Shown: positions 1 to 11,616 of the stretch, piece after piece
How positions within the stretch are numbered: position 1 is the first letter of the stretch
Layout: each line of letters opens with the position of its first letter
Notes under the pieces: generated by a model
What the model was told of the DNA's origin: nothing
What the model saw: the letters and a program-made list of their open reading frames with translations, nothing else
Databases searched by the model: none
Program-made: the position numbers and the translations under genes
NCBI GenBank assembly: GCA_016432725.1
Contig: JACJDG010000003.1
Coordinates: 2,108,001-2,172,000 of the forward strand
Source: Streptomyces sp. DHE7-1
GTDB lineage: Bacteria > Actinomycetota > Actinomycetes > Streptomycetales > Streptomycetaceae
Length of the DNA: 64,000 nucleotides
Reading direction: 5' to 3'

Positions 1-132
1 CAGCGGCCGGTCCCAGGCCTTTCGCGCGCGCGTGTAGAGCCGCAGCACGGGGTTCTCGCGCGGCGGTCCGGGGAGCGCCGGGCGCCGGGCGGCCCGCTGG
101 ACGGGCGGGCGGCCGGTACGGCTACCGGGCAT
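1..132 (-). CDS. ftsW: Cell division protein FtsW, N-terminal fragment
   Basis: The window holds only the first 44 codons; the gene runs off the left edge. The ATG is the complement of 130-132. The visible protein is a basic, Pro/Arg-rich cytoplasmic tail ending in ARKAWDRPL, just before where the first membrane span would begin. Streptomyces FtsW proteins have this kind of extended N-terminus. FtsW is the SEDS-family glycan polymerase partner of FtsI in septal peptidoglycan synthesis. The position directly downstream of murD on the same strand is the standard dcw order. No catalytic part is visible, so the call rests on the tail and the context. Confidence 0.75.
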   Translation of the reverse strand, partial: MPGSRTGRPPVQRAARRPALPGPPRENPVLRLYTRARKAWDRPL

Positions 133-199
133 GGGCGCCTCCACTGAACGTCGACCGTCCCACGCGTCCCTCCCAAGATCCGCCCGGCGGGCGGCCGGG

Positions 200-1618
200 T
201 CAGGCGCCGAGTTCGCGGACCGCGGCCGCGAACGCGTCGCCGCGCTGGTTGTAGTTGGTGAACATGTCCATGGAGGCGCAGGCCGGGGCCAGCAGCACGG
301 TGTCGCCGGGCCGGGCCAGCCGCTTCGCCTCCGTCACCGCCTGGAGCATCGCCCCAGTGTCGGTCCGTTCGAGGTCGACGACGGGTACTTCCGGGGCGTG
401 TCGCGCCAGGGCCTCACGGATCAGGGCACGGTCGGCGCCGATCAGGACGGCCGCGCGCAGCCGCTTCGCCGACTTGGCGACCAGTTCGTCGAAGGTGGCG
501 CCCTTCGCCAGACCGCCCGCAATCCATACGATCGACTCATATGACGCCAACGAGGCTTCCGTGGCGTGGGTGTTGGTGGCCTTGGAGTCGTCCACGTACG
601 CCACCCCGTCGATGTCCGCGACGTGCGCGATGCGGTGGGCGTCCGGACGGAAGGCTCGCAGGCCGTCACGTACGGCGGTGGCGGGCACGCCGTAGGCGCG
701 CGCGAGGGCGGCGGCGGCAAGGGCGTTGGCGATGTTGTGCGGGGCAGGCGGGTTGACGTCGGAGACCTCGGCCAGTTCCTGCGCGCTCTTGTGCCGGTTC
801 TCCACGAAGGCGCGGTCGACCAGGATGCCGTCCACGACGCCGAGTTGGGAGGGACCGGGCGTGCCGAGGGTGAAGCCGACGGCCCGGCAGCCCTCCTCGA
901 CGTCGGCCTCGCGCACCAGGTCCTCGGTGAGCTTGTCGGCCACGTTGTAGACGCAGGCGACCCGGTTGCCCGCGTAGATACGGCCCTTGTCGGCCGCGTA
1001 GGCCTCCATGGAGCCGTGCCAGTCGAGGTGGTCCGGTGCCAGGTTCAGGACGGCCGCGGAGTGGGCGCGCAGGGAGGGCGCCCAGTGGAGCTGGTAGCTG
1101 GACAGCTCCACGGCGAGGACGTCGTACTCCTCCTCGCCGAGTACCGCGTCCAGCAGGGAGACGCCGATGTTGCCCACGGCGGCGGTGCGCAGGCCCGCGG
1201 CCGCCAGGATGGAGGCGAGCATCTGCACGGTGGTGGTCTTGCCGTTGGTGCCCGTCACGGCCAGCCAGGGCGCCGCGTCGGGTCCCCTGAGGCGCCAGGC
1301 CAGCTCCACGTCGCCCCAGACCGGGACATCCGCCTTCGCGGCGGCGAGGAACAGGGGCTTGTCCGGCTTCCAGCCGGGCGCGGTGACGATCAGCTCGGTG
1401 CCTTCAGGCAGGGTGGCGCCGTCGCCGAGGCGCACGGTGACGCCGAGCGCCTCCAGCTCCGCGGCCTGCTCCCGCGCGCGTGCGTCGTCGCCGTCGTTGA
1501 CGACCGTGACGACCGCACCGCGCGCGTGCAACACCTTGGCCGCCGGGACGCCGGAGACGCCGAGCCCGGCGACGGTGACGTGCTTGCCCTGGAATTCGGA
1601 AGGCACCGAGGAGGTCAC
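200..1618 (-). CDS. murD: UDP-N-acetylmuramoyl-L-alanine--D-glutamate ligase
   Basis: MurD adds D-Glu to UDP-MurNAc-L-Ala in the cytoplasm. The protein is 472 aa from the GTG at 1618, whose bases overlap the mraY stop (GTGA), a typical coupled start; an in-frame ATG at 1633 is the alternative. An N-terminal Rossmann-like domain carries GLGVSG near residue 18. The Mur ligase P-loop GTNGKTTT is near 123-130. The conserved NIGVSL, ELSSYQL and DSKATN motifs follow, and the C-terminal domain contains GGLAKG and DxFxNYxxRG-type residues. Length and motifs are normal, with no damage seen. It is one of a run of minus-strand dcw genes. Confidence 0.95.
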   Translation of the reverse strand: MTSSVPSEFQGKHVTVAGLGVSGVPAAKVLHARGAVVTVVNDGDDARAREQAAELEALGVTVRLGDGATLPEGTELIVTAPGWKPDKPLFLAAAKADVPVWGDVELAWRLRGPDAAPWLAVTGTNGKTTTVQMLASILAAAGLRTAAVGNIGVSLLDAVLGEEEYDVLAVELSSYQLHWAPSLRAHSAAVLNLAPDHLDWHGSMEAYAADKGRIYAGNRVACVYNVADKLTEDLVREADVEEGCRAVGFTLGTPGPSQLGVVDGILVDRAFVENRHKSAQELAEVSDVNPPAPHNIANALAAAALARAYGVPATAVRDGLRAFRPDAHRIAHVADIDGVAYVDDSKATNTHATEASLASYESIVWIAGGLAKGATFDELVAKSAKRLRAAVLIGADRALIREALARHAPEVPVVDLERTDTGAMLQAVTEAKRLARPGDTVLLAPACASMDMFTNYNQRGDAFAAAVRELGA

Positions 1619-2687
1619 TTGTCCGCTGCCCATCCCGCATAGAAGAGGCCCAGTCCGACGATCACACAGATGCCCTGGATGATCCAGAAACGGACCACCA
1701 CCAGGACCTCGGACCAGCCCTTGAGTTCGAAGTGGTGCTGGAGTGGCGCCATCCGGAAGACGCGCTTGCCGGTGAGCCGGAAGGAGCCGACCTGGATGAC
1801 GACCGACATGGTGATGAGGACGAACAGGCCGCCCATGATGGCCACCAGCAGCTCGGTGCGGGAGAGGATGGCCAGGCCGGTGAGGACACCGCCGAGGGCG
1901 AGCGAACCGGTGTCGCCCATGAAGATCTTGGCCGGCGAGGTGTTCCACCACAGGAAGCCCAGGCAGGCGCCCATCAGCGCGGAGGCGACCACGGCGAGGT
2001 CCAGCGGGTCGCGCACCTCGTAGCAGGCGCCCGGGTTGGTCAGCGTCGTCGCGTTGGCGCAGGACTCCTGGAACTGCCAGACGCCGATGAACGTGTAGGC
2101 GCCGAAGACGAGCACGGAGGCGCCGGTGGCGAGGCCGTCCAGACCGTCGGTGAGGTTCACGCCGTTGGACATCGCCAGGATCATGAACAGCGCCCAGACG
2201 ACGAACAGCACCGGGCCGATGCTCCAGCCGAAGTCGGTGATGAACGACAGCTTCGTGGACGCCGGGGTGTTGCCGCGCGCGTCCGCGAACATCAGCGACA
2301 GCACCGCGAAGCCGATGCCGACGATGAGCTGGCCGGCCATCTTGGCCTTGGCCCGCAGACCGAGCGAGCGCCGCTTGACGATCTTGATGTAGTCGTCCAG
2401 GAAGCCGACCAGGCCCATGCCGAACATCAGGCCGAGGACCAGCAGTCCGGAGTAGGTGGGGGGTAGCCGGTGATGAGCTTGCTCAGGAAGTACGCGGCGA
2501 TGGTCGCCAGGATGAAGGCGATACCGCCCATGGTCGGCGTACCGCGCTTGCTGGCGTGCTCGCGCGGGCCGTCGTCACGGATGTACTGGCCGTAGCCCTT
2601 GCGGGCGAGGAGCTTGATCAGCAGCGGGGTGCCGACCAGCGTCAGGAAGAGGCCAATGACTCCTGAGAACAGGATCTGCTTCATCAT
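1615..2687 (-). CDS. mraY: Phospho-N-acetylmuramoyl-pentapeptide transferase MraY (frameshifted as sequenced)
   Basis: MraY transfers phospho-MurNAc-pentapeptide to undecaprenyl phosphate in the membrane, forming lipid I. The reading frame is broken. Residues 1-76 (MMKQILF..., with GTPTMGG) are read from 2687, but after ITGYPP the frame changes and continues as [14 protein letters not shown] to the stop at 1615. The break lies in a run of six C (complement of 2458-2463). Seven C would give YPPTYSGLL and a 357-residue protein, the usual MraY length. The DDYIK and [10 protein letters not shown] catalytic motifs and about ten hydrophobic spans are intact. The ATG overlaps the murF stop (ATGA). 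An essential gene cannot be dead, so a sequencing error is most likely. Confidence 0.9.
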
Positions 2688-4089
2688 CGGGCGGCAACCT
2701 CACCCTCGGCACCGGTCTCGAGCAGCGCCTGGGCGACACCCTCGAGCCCGACCGAACGGGACGCCTTCACGAGCACGACGTCCCCCGGGCGCAACTCGCT
2801 GCGCAACAGGTCGACCGCCGCCTGTGCGTCGGACACGTGCACCGACTCCTCACCCCACGAACCCTCGTTATATGCGCCCAGTTGCAGCCAGGAGGCCTCA
2901 ATCCCCCGACCGCGACGAGCTTGCTGACGTTGAGCCGGACGGCGAGCCGTCCGACGGCGTCGTGCTCGGCGAGCGCCTCGTCCCCCAGCTCGGCCATCTT
3001 GCCGAGCACCGCCCACGTACGGCGCCCCTTGCCCATGGCCGCGAGCGCCCTGAGGGCGGCCCGCACGGACTCGGGGTTGGCGTTGTAGGCGTCGTTGACG
3101 ATGGTCACGCCGTCCGGGCGCTCCGTGACCTCCATGCGCCAGCGGGAGAGGGAGCCCGCCTCGGAGAGCGCGGTGGCGATCTCAGCTGCGGACATGCCCA
3201 GCTCATGGGCGACGGCGGCCGCGGCGAGCGCGTTCGACACGTGGTGCTCACCGTACAGGCGCATGGTCACATCGCTTGCACCGGAGGGTGTGTGAAGCCT
3301 GAACGCGGGCTGTCCGCTGTCCGTGAGTCGCACGTTCTCTGCGCGTACGTCCGCTTCGGCCGACTCTCCGAAAAGGACCACCTTCGCCTTGGTACGGGAG
3401 GCCATGGCCCGGACCAGCGGGTCGTCGGCGTTGAGGATCGCCGCGCCGTCCTCCGGAAGCGCCTCCACGAGTTCGCCCTTGGCCTGGGCGATCTGCTCGC
3501 GGCCGCCGAACTCGCCGATGTGGGCGGTGCCCACGTTGAGCACCAGGCCGATCCGCGGCGGGGTGAGGCCGGCGAGGTAGCGGATGTGCCCGATGCCGCG
3601 GGCGCCCATCTCCAGTACGAGGAAACGGGTTTCGGCGGTGGCGCTGAGCGCGGTGAGGGGCAGCCCGATCTCGTTGTTGAGCGAGCCGGGCGTGTACACG
3701 GTCGGCGCCTTGCGCCGCAGCACCTGCGCGATGAGGTCCTTGGTGCTGGTCTTGCCGGCGGAGCCGGTCAGCGCCACGAGGGTCGCGCCGAGGCTGCGTA
3801 CGACGTGACGGGCGAGGGCGCCGAGGGCGGCCTGGACGTCCTCGACGACGATCGCGGGCACGCCGACCGGCCGGGAGGCCAGGACGGCCGCGGCGCCGGC
3901 CTCGACGACCGCCCGCGCGTAGTCGTGCCCGTCGGCGCGCTCGCCGACGAAGGCGACGAAGAGGCTGCCCGGGACCACCTCCCGGGAGTCCCGGACCACC
4001 GGTCCGGTGACCTGGACGGACGGATCCGGTATGTCGTGCGTCTGCCCGCCGACGACTTCGGCGATCTCGGCGAGGGAGAGGGCGATCAC
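2684..4089 (-). CDS. murF: UDP-N-acetylmuramoyl-tripeptide--D-alanyl-D-alanine ligase (frameshifted as sequenced)
   Basis: MurF adds D-Ala-D-Ala to complete the UDP-MurNAc-pentapeptide. The GTG start at 4089 is four bases after the murE stop. The Mur ligase P-loop GSAGKTS lies near residues 109-115, and the conserved NEIGLPLT and NDAYNANP motifs are present. After KLVAVGG, near residue 395, the frame is lost in a run of five C at 2903-2907 (plus strand). One more base restores EASWLQLGAYNEG and the C-terminal domain down to EGEVAAR, giving about 468 aa, normal for the family. The 3' end overlaps the mraY start. A sequencing deletion is the likely cause. Confidence 0.9.
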
Positions 4090-4093
4090 AAGT

Positions 4094-5746
4094 TCATCCC
4101 TGGGTCTTCTGGATAGCTTCGCGAAGCACCTGGCGGTCGTCGAAGGGACGGACCACGCCGGCGATGTCCTGGCCCTGCTCGTGCCCCTTGCCCGCGACCA
4201 GCACGGTGTCCCCGGCGTGCGCCCGGGCGACGGTGGCGGCGATCGCGGCGGCCCGGTCCTCGAACAGGAGCACCTCGCCGCGCTCGTGGGACGGCACGGA
4301 GGCCGCACCCTGCAGCATGGTCGCGAGGATCGCCAGCGGGTCCTCGGAGCGGGGGTTGTCGGAGGTCAGTACGGCCGTGTCGGCGAGCCGGGCCGCGGCG
4401 GCGCCCATCGGGGCGCGCTTGGTCTGGTCACGGTCGCCGCCGCAACCGAGGACGACGTGCAGACGGCCCTTGGTGACCTTGCGCAGCGCCTTGAGGACCG
4501 ACTCGACCGCGTCGGTCTTGTGGGCGTAGTCCACGACCGCGAGGTAGGGCTGCCCGGCGTCCACGCGCTCCAGGCGGCCGGGCACGCCCGGTACGGCGGC
4601 GATGCCGTCGGCGGCGGCCTGCGGGTCGAGGCCGGCGACCGCGAGGGCGACGACGGCGGCGAGGGTGTTCGCCACGTTGAACGGGCCGGGCAGCGGCGAC
4701 CTGGCCTGGATCCGCTCGCCGTCGGGGCCGACGACGGTGAACGTCGAGTCCATGGGCCCGACCTGGACGTCCTCGGCCCGCCAGTCGGCGTCGGGGTGGC
4801 CCTCGGCGGAGAAGGAGACGACCGGGACGGACGCCTCCCGGGCGAGCCGGCGGCCGTACTCGTCGTCGGTGTTGACGACGCCGAGCCTGCTGCGTTCCGG
4901 TGTGAAGAGCTGTGCCTTGGCCCGGAAGTAGTCCTCCATGTCGGAGTGGAACTCCATGTGTTCCGGGCTGAGGTTGGTGAAGACGGCGATGTCGAAGACG
5001 CAGCCGTCGACCCGGCCGAGGACCAGGGCGTGGCTGGAGACCTCCATGGCGACGGCCTCGACGCCGCGCTCGCGCATGACGGCGAACAGTGCCTGCAGGT
5101 CGGTGGCTTCGGGGGTGGTGCGCTCGGACTTGATGCGCTCCTCGCCGACGCGCATCTCGACGGTGCCGATCAGGCCCGTGGTGCGGGTGGTCTTCAGACC
5201 GCCCTCGACCAGGTAGGCGGTGGTGGTCTTGCCCGAGGTGCCGGTGATGCCGATCTGGAGCAGGTCGCGGCCCGGGTCGCCGTAGATCGTGGTCGCCAGT
5301 GCGCCCATCCGCGCGCGCGGGTCGTCGACGACCAGGACCGGCAGGCCGGTCGCGGCGGCGCGTTCGGCACCCGTCGGGTCGGTCAGCACGGCGACGGCAC
5401 CGAGGCCCGCGGCCTGGGTGACGAAGTCGGCGCCGTGCAGGCGGGCGCCCGGCAGGGCGGCGTACAGGTCACCGGGGCGGACCGCGCGCGAGTCATGGGT
5501 GATGCCCGTGACCTCGGCGGCGCCCTCGACGGCGACACCCAGCTGATCGGCCAGCTCCGCGAGGGGTGTGGCGGAGACCTGAACCGGTCGCGGCGGTCCC
5601 GGATATGTCACGGAAGCGCCCTTCTGGGTGATGGGGGACTGATCAGCGTGTGGCACGGCGGTGAGCGTACCGGGCGCACTGGCTCCGGAGCGAAGCGAGG
5701 GCTCCTGGGTGCCCTGGTTCCCGGGGTCGGGGGTGATCGTTGTCAC
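4094..5746 (-). CDS. murE: UDP-N-acetylmuramoyl-tripeptide synthetase
   Basis: MurE adds the third stem-peptide residue, diaminopimelate in streptomycetes, to UDP-MurNAc-L-Ala-D-Glu. It is 550 aa from the GTG at 5746, which has AGGAAC seven bases upstream. A roughly 45-residue variable leader precedes the catalytic domains. The P-loop GTSGKTT is near 169-175 and HSDMEDYF lies in the central domain. SDNPRSEDP carries the DNPR signature of diaminopimelate-adding MurE enzymes. The gene is intact. The ftsI stop lies 29 bases upstream of the start, and murF begins four bases past the end, so it sits inside the dcw operon. Confidence 0.95.
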   Translation of the reverse strand: MTTITPDPGNQGTQEPSLRSGASAPGTLTAVPHADQSPITQKGASVTYPGPPRPVQVSATPLAELADQLGVAVEGAAEVTGITHDSRAVRPGDLYAALPGARLHGADFVTQAAGLGAVAVLTDPTGAERAAATGLPVLVVDDPRARMGALATTIYGDPGRDLLQIGITGTSGKTTTAYLVEGGLKTTRTTGLIGTVEMRVGEERIKSERTTPEATDLQALFAVMRERGVEAVAMEVSSHALVLGRVDGCVFDIAVFTNLSPEHMEFHSDMEDYFRAKAQLFTPERSRLGVVNTDDEYGRRLAREASVPVVSFSAEGHPDADWRAEDVQVGPMDSTFTVVGPDGERIQARSPLPGPFNVANTLAAVVALAVAGLDPQAAADGIAAVPGVPGRLERVDAGQPYLAVVDYAHKTDAVESVLKALRKVTKGRLHVVLGCGGDRDQTKRAPMGAAAARLADTAVLTSDNPRSEDPLAILATMLQGAASVPSHERGEVLLFEDRAAAIAATVARAHAGDTVLVAGKGHEQGQDIAGVVRPFDDRQVLREAIQKTQG

Positions 5747-5775
5747 GAGTGTTCCTGGTCTTTCCGAGGTGCTGA

Positions 5776-7787
5776 TCAGGGCTTGTAGTCGACGGGCAGG
5801 TTCGCGGCCTTCGCGCCGGTCGGCGGCACCTGCAGCGTCTTCAGGGCGAACTCCATCACCTGCTTGTAGACCGGGCCGCAGATCTGGCCGCCGAAGTAGC
5901 TGCCGGACGTGGCGTTCTGGATGGCGCAGTACACCGTGATCCGCGGTTGGTCCGCGGGCGCGAACCCGGCGAACGACGACGTGTATCCGCGGTACCTGCC
6001 GGTGGCCGGATCCACTCGGTTCGCCGTGCCGGTCTTGCCTGCCACCCGGTACCCGGGGATGCGGGCCTTGATGCCGGTGCCCTGCTCGTCGTCCACCACG
6101 GACTCCAGCATCTGGGCGACGGACTTGGCCGTCTTCGCGCTGACCACACGGGACTTCCCGGGCTGGGGAGCGGGCGTGAAGCGGCCGTCGGCGCCCCGGG
6201 TGCCGCGCACCAGGGTCGGTTCGACGCGGACGCCGCCGTTGGCGATCGTCGAGTACACGGAGGCGGCCTGCATGGCGCTCAGGGAGAAACCCTGGCCGAA
6301 AGGAATCGTGTACTGCTGCGAGGTCGACCAGTCGCCGGGCGCGGCGAGGATGCCCTTGGTCTCGCCCGGGAAGCCGAGCCCGGTGGGCCGGCCGATGCCG
6401 AACTGGCGCAGATAGGAGTAGAGGACCTTGTTGGCCTCGGACTGGGACTTGCCGAGCTGGCCGGTGGCGAGGATCGTGCCGATGTTGCTGGACTTGGCGA
6501 GCACCCCGTTGAGGGTGAGGTACCAGGTGCCGTGGTCGACGTCGTCCTGGAACAGCCGGTCGCCCCGGTGCAGCCGGTTGGGGACGACGACGTGGGTGAG
6601 CGGGGTGGCCGCGTTCTCCTCCAGCACGGCCGCCATGGACATCACCTTGGCGGTGGAGCCGGGCTCGTAGGCGTCCTGGACGGCCGCGTTGCCCATGGCC
6701 TCCGCGTCGGCCTTCGACAGGTCGTTCGGGTCGAAGCCGGGCGAGTTGGCCATCGCCAGGATCTGGCCGCTGCGGGTGTCCTGGACGATGACGTAGCCGC
6801 GGTCCGCCCTGGACTTCTTCACCTGCTCGGAGATGGCGTTCTGGGCGGCCCACTGGATGTCGCGGTCGATGGTGAGTTCGACGTCGCTGCCGGGCACGGC
6901 CGGGGTCTCGGTCGAGCCCGCCGTGGGCACCTCGCGGCCGCCGGACTGGGCGTAGCGGATCTTGCCGTCCTTGCCGGACAGCTGCTTGTTCAGCTCCTGC
7001 TCGACGCCGCCGCCGCCCCGGCCGTCGGCGTTGACCCAGCCCAGTATCCCGGCGGCGAGGTCGCCGTTGGGGTACACGCGCTGGCTGCTGGGGTCGGCGA
7101 AGACGCCGGCGAGGACGTTGGGCGCCTTGCCGTCGGAGCCCGCCTTCTTGGTGAGGGCGGCCTTCAGGTCCTTGATCTGCTTCCAGACCTGCGGGGTCTG
7201 GCGCACCGCCAGCTTGGCGTAGCGGGACAGCTTGTTCCTGGGCCGCAGCTTCGCGACGATCGCGTCCTGGTCCTGGCCGAGGATCGGCGCGAGCAGGGCG
7301 GCGGCCTGCTCGGGCCCGTCGTCGATCTTGAGCTGCTTGCGGCCGAACATCGTGGGGTCGGCCGTGATGTCGTACGCGTCCTCGCTGATCGCGAGGGCCA
7401 CGCCGTTGCGGTCGGTGATCCCGCCGCGGTCGGCGGCCAGGGTGTGCACGACGTAGCGGTTCTGCTCGGCCTTGGAGGCGTACGCGTGCGCTTCGACGGC
7501 CTGGACCTGGAGCAGCCGTACGACGAAGGCGCTCATCACCAGGGTGAGGGCGAGGCCCACCATGCGCAGCCGGGGCCTGGGCCGGCCGAGCCGGAGCGGC
7601 GGCGGGGGCATCGGCCGGGCCCCGCCGGGCCTGCGGGCCGGACGGACGCCGGGCCCGGGCTGCCGCCGGACGGAGCCCCCGCCCGGCGGGGCTGGCCCCG
7701 GTCCGGACGGGGCCGGGGACTCGGGGAAGGCTTCGCGGGGCCGGGCACACGGCGGCGCGGCGGTTCCCTGTCGGACACTTCCGTCAC
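5776..7787 (-). CDS. ftsI: Penicillin-binding protein FtsI (PBP3), N-terminal frameshift as sequenced
   Basis: FtsI is the septal transpeptidase. The main frame from ATG 7611 gives 611 aa: a membrane anchor (VGLALTLVMSAFVV), a dimerisation domain, and a transpeptidase domain with the active-site EPGSTAKV, SSN and GKTGTAN motifs. The true N-terminus appears to start at GTG 7787, overlapping the ftsL stop (GTGA). It reads TEVSDREPPRRRVPGPA, a motif I recall from Streptomyces FtsI. That stretch is in another frame and joins the main frame only if one base is restored between about 7612 and 7680. The repaired length is about 670 aa. If no repair is made, ATG 7611 is the fallback start. Confidence 0.88.
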
Positions 7788-8358
7788 CTGCCGGAGGTCG
7801 GGGTGGGGGCGGGCTGGAGGGTGGAGAGCGGCGCCACCGCCGCTGCCGGGGCGGTGGTCACCGGGGCCGCGGGAGTGGGCGTGGGGCTGGGGGTGGGCGT
7901 CGGGGCGCCGGGGGTCGCCGCCGGCGAGGACGGCGGGGCGGCGGACGGGGTGACGGTCTTCGGGGCGGCCGGGCCGTCGAGCACGGCCGGCTCCGGGCTC
8001 GCGGCGCCGGGTACGCCCTTGACGGTTCCGCCGGGCTCCAGGAAGGCGGGGTCCCCGCCGGGGACCATGCCGAGTTCGCGGGCGCGGCGCTGGAGGGCGT
8101 CGGGGGACGAGTAGCCGTCGATGTCCCGCTGGAGTGCCTGTTCCTCGTCGGTGAGGTTCTTCGTCTGCTTGCGCAGGGCGTCGAGGCGGAACGAGCCCTC
8201 GCTGAGGGCGGAGTTCAGCACCAGCAGCCCGATGAGGCCGCCGCCGAGCAGCAGGACGACGAGCAGGACGAACGGGGCGCGGGCCGCGCGGGCGCGGCCG
8301 GCCGGGAGAAGCCGGGCGAGCCGGGCGGCCCTCCCCTCAGTTCGGGTTTCCTACTCAC
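7784..8358 (-). CDS. ftsL: Cell division protein FtsL (frameshifted near its start)
   Basis: FtsL is a bitopic septum protein that works with FtsI, FtsW and DivIC. The GTG at 8358 with GGAGG upstream begins SRKPELRG. After ten codons the frame is lost in a CCCC run at 8333-8336 (plus strand). One extra base gives RGRAARLARLLPAG, then a strong membrane span (FVLLVVLLLGGGLIGLLVL), a short coiled coil (TDEEQALQRDIDGY) and a Pro/Ala/Thr-rich tail. The repaired protein is about 191 aa. The unbroken part runs from 8221 to 7784. Its stop overlaps the ftsI start. The topology is typical for actinobacterial FtsL, although sequence conservation in this family is low. Confidence 0.82.
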
Positions 8359-8421
8359 TGGGCCTCCGGTGGCTCCGGTGCGCCGACGGGTGAGTCCGGG
8401 AACCCAGCCGACCCGTTCCGC

Positions 8422-9378
8422 TCACTCGGCGTCCTCCCTGATGCGCTCGGCGCCGCGCAGCCGGGCGGGGGCGGCCCGGCGGTTCTCGGCGATCTCTTCC
8501 TCGGTGGGAAGTTCGGCACCGCGCGTGAGCAGCTTGAGCCGCGGCTGGTAGCGCTCGGGCACGACGGGCAGTCCGGGCGGCGCGGTGGTGGCGGCGCCGG
8601 CCGCGAACACCTGTTTCACCAGCCGGTCCTCCAGGGAGTGGTACGACAGCACGGCGACGCGCCCGCCGACGCCGAGGGCCTTCACCGCCGCCGGGATCGC
8701 CCGCTCCAGGACGGACAGCTCGCCGTTGACCTCGATCCGCAGGGCCTGGAAGGTGCGCTTGGCCGGGTTGCCGCCGGTGCGCTTGGCGGCCTGCGGCAGC
8801 GCGTCCCGGATCAGCTCGACGAGCCGCGCGCTGTTGCTGAACGGCTCCTTCTCGCGTTCCCGGACGATCGCCGAGACGATCCGCTTGGCCTGCTTCTCCT
8901 CGCCGTAGGCGCGCAGGATCCGCACCAGTTCGCCCGCCGGGTAGGTGTTGAGCACCTCGGCGGCGCTGATGCCGGTCGTCTGGTCCATGCGCATGTCGAG
9001 CGGGGCGTCCTGGGCGTAGGCGAAGCCGCGGTCGGCCTCGTCGAGCTGCATGGAGGACACGCCGAGGTCGAACAGGACGCCCTGGACGCGCGCGACGCCG
9101 AGCCGGTCCAGGACCTCGGGCAGCTCGTCGTACACCGCGTGCACGAGGGTGGCGCGGTCCCCGTAGGGCGCCAGCCGCTCACCCGACAGGCGCAGCGCCT
9201 CCTTGTCGCGGTCGAGGCCGATCAGCCGCACCTGGGGGAACCTGCTCAGCAGCGCCTCGCTGTGGCCGCCGAGGCCGAGGGTGCAGTCGACGACCACCGC
9301 TCCCGGCCGCTCCAGGGCGGGCGCCAGCAGGTCCAGGCACCGCTGGAGCATCACCGGGACGTGTCGACTCTCGCTCAA
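8422..9378 (-). CDS. rsmH: 16S rRNA (cytosine(1402)-N(4))-methyltransferase
   Basis: RsmH (MraW) methylates N4 of C1402 in 16S rRNA, using S-adenosylmethionine. A TTG at 9378, preceded by GAGAGG, gives [11 protein letters not shown] and 318 aa, the length I recall for Streptomyces. An in-frame upstream start at 9411 would add 11 unconserved residues. Motifs are [14 protein letters not shown] (SAM binding), [17 protein letters not shown] and [10 protein letters not shown]. It is the first gene of the dcw run. No mraZ gene lies upstream in this window. Confidence 0.95.
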   Translation of the reverse strand: MSESRHVPVMLQRCLDLLAPALERPGAVVVDCTLGLGGHSEALLSRFPQVRLIGLDRDKEALRLSGERLAPYGDRATLVHAVYDELPEVLDRLGVARVQGVLFDLGVSSMQLDEADRGFAYAQDAPLDMRMDQTTGISAAEVLNTYPAGELVRILRAYGEEKQAKRIVSAIVREREKEPFSNSARLVELIRDALPQAAKRTGGNPAKRTFQALRIEVNGELSVLERAIPAAVKALGVGGRVAVLSYHSLEDRLVKQVFAAGAATTAPPGLPVVPERYQPRLKLLTRGAELPTEEEIAENRRAAPARLRGAERIREDAE

Positions 9379-9592
9379 GGGGGCCTCTCGTTTCCGGCGG
9401 GCCGTACGCACCGCCGGGTCCCCGCCCGCTCCGTGAAGGGGAGGCCCGCCGGCGCCGGAAGCGTCGGCCGGCCGGGAGCGGGAGGAGGCCGAGCCGTACG
9501 TACGCGCCGCGCACGTGGGGAGACCGTCCGGGTGAGGGCCGGGGTCTCCGGGGATTCACCAGCAGGGAGAGCCGCGCCTCCCGCTTCGCGTC

Positions 9593-9620
9593 ACTTTAGT
9601 CGACCGTGTCGCGCGGTCAA
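9593..9620 (-). promoter_or_regulatory. Candidate promoter for the dcw cluster
   Basis: On the minus strand TTGACC (complement of 9615-9620) is followed after 16 bases by TAAAGT (complement of 9593-9598), about 215 bases upstream of the rsmH start. This resembles a principal sigma-factor promoter and is the only clear one in the 362-base gap between rsmH and the divergent carbonic anhydrase gene. The remainder of the gap is GC-rich with no gene that I can support. Confidence 0.4.
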
Positions 9621-9740
9621 TCAACCGGCCTGCGCGTCGCCCGACCGGGCACGAATACGGTTCGCGCTGCGTGTGGAGTCGCTCACAACAAGCCACAATG
9701 GCGTTCTTTGTCCGCTCTGCACAGCAGGACCGGAACGGGT

Positions 9741-10310
9741 ATGACCAGTACGGTCTTGGGTATGACGACTTCTGCAGCAGCTCAGACCGGGGCCGATGGA
9801 ACCATAGCGGGCGACGGCACCGTCACGGACCGCCTCCTCGAGGCCAACCAGGAGTACGCCGCCGCGTTCAGCGACCCCGGGATGGACGCCCGGCCCGTCC
9901 TGCGCGTGGCCGTCGTGGCCTGCATGGACGCCCGCCTCGACCTGCACAAGGCCCTCGGCCTGCACCTCGGTGACTGCCACACCATCCGCAACGCCGGCGG
10001 TGTCGTCACCGACGACGTGATCCGGTCCCTGACCATCAGCCAGCGCGCCCTCGGCACCCGGAGCGTGGTGCTGATCCACCACACCGGATGCGGCATGGAG
10101 TCCATCACCGAGGACTTCCGGCACGACCTGGAGCTGGAGGTGGGCCAGCGTCCCGCGTGGGCGGTGGAGGCCTTCCGGGACGTCGACCAGGACGTGCGGC
10201 AGTCGATGCAGCGCGTGCGCACCTCGCCGTTCCTGCTGCACACCGACGACGTGCGCGGCTTCGTGTTCGACGTCAAGACGGGCCGGCTGCGCGAGATCGA
10301 CCCGGCCTGA
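9741..10310 (+). CDS. Beta-class carbonic anhydrase
   Basis: The protein interconverts CO2 and bicarbonate in the cytoplasm. It has about 189 aa from ATG 9741; ATG 9762 (MTTSAAAQ) is an alternative start six... seven codons later with a weaker upstream sequence. Zinc ligands of the beta class are seen in VACMDAR (Cys, Asp) and in IHHTGCGM (His-x-x-Cys). RNAGGVVTDDVIRSL is the conserved active-site strand. The short length and the DARLDLHKALGL segment place it among the small actinobacterial beta enzymes. It stands alone, divergent from rsmH and upstream of the moxR operon, so its role is probably general CO2 supply. Confidence 0.88.
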   Translation: MTSTVLGMTTSAAAQTGADGTIAGDGTVTDRLLEANQEYAAAFSDPGMDARPVLRVAVVACMDARLDLHKALGLHLGDCHTIRNAGGVVTDDVIRSLTISQRALGTRSVVLIHHTGCGMESITEDFRHDLELEVGQRPAWAVEAFRDVDQDVRQSMQRVRTSPFLLHTDDVRGFVFDVKTGRLREIDPA

Positions 10311-10575
10311 CGAAGCGGCACCGGCCCGTCACAAACACCCCCGCGTCGCGCGGGCGTTCCGTCGCCGCACCCGGAGAACGGCGGCCGAAAAGGCCGTAAG
10401 ACCGACATAGTGCGGGCAGTTGTCCACAGGCGAGTGACACGAATCGGTAACGGCGGCAAGAATGCGGGGTGTGGCGTCGCCCGGAACCCTTCCGGCGCGA
10501 AGTCCGTGTTTCGGGGTGGGCCGGTTTCGCAGCGCAGAGCGTCGGCCCGAGTAAGAACGGGCCGAGGAGGGCCGG

Positions 10576-11615
<1,040 letters not shown>

Positions 11616-11616
<1 letters not shown>

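Noticed and set aside
2427..2687. Programmed ribosomal frameshift in mraY
   Set aside because: No stimulatory structure or conserved slippery design is evident, and many unrelated genes here show the same C/G-run deletions.
5685..5720. Possible further palindromic element in the murE leader (GGAGCGAAGCGAGGG)
   Set aside because: It lacks the G-run/C-run ends of the three real copies, and the leader reads as ordinary coding sequence.
4094..7750. A 1218-codon open frame covering murE and the antisense-free upstream region of ftsI
   Set aside because: Only the 550 codons from GTG 5746 encode MurE. The rest is an Arg/Pro/Ala-rich shadow of the ftsI frame in GC-rich DNA.
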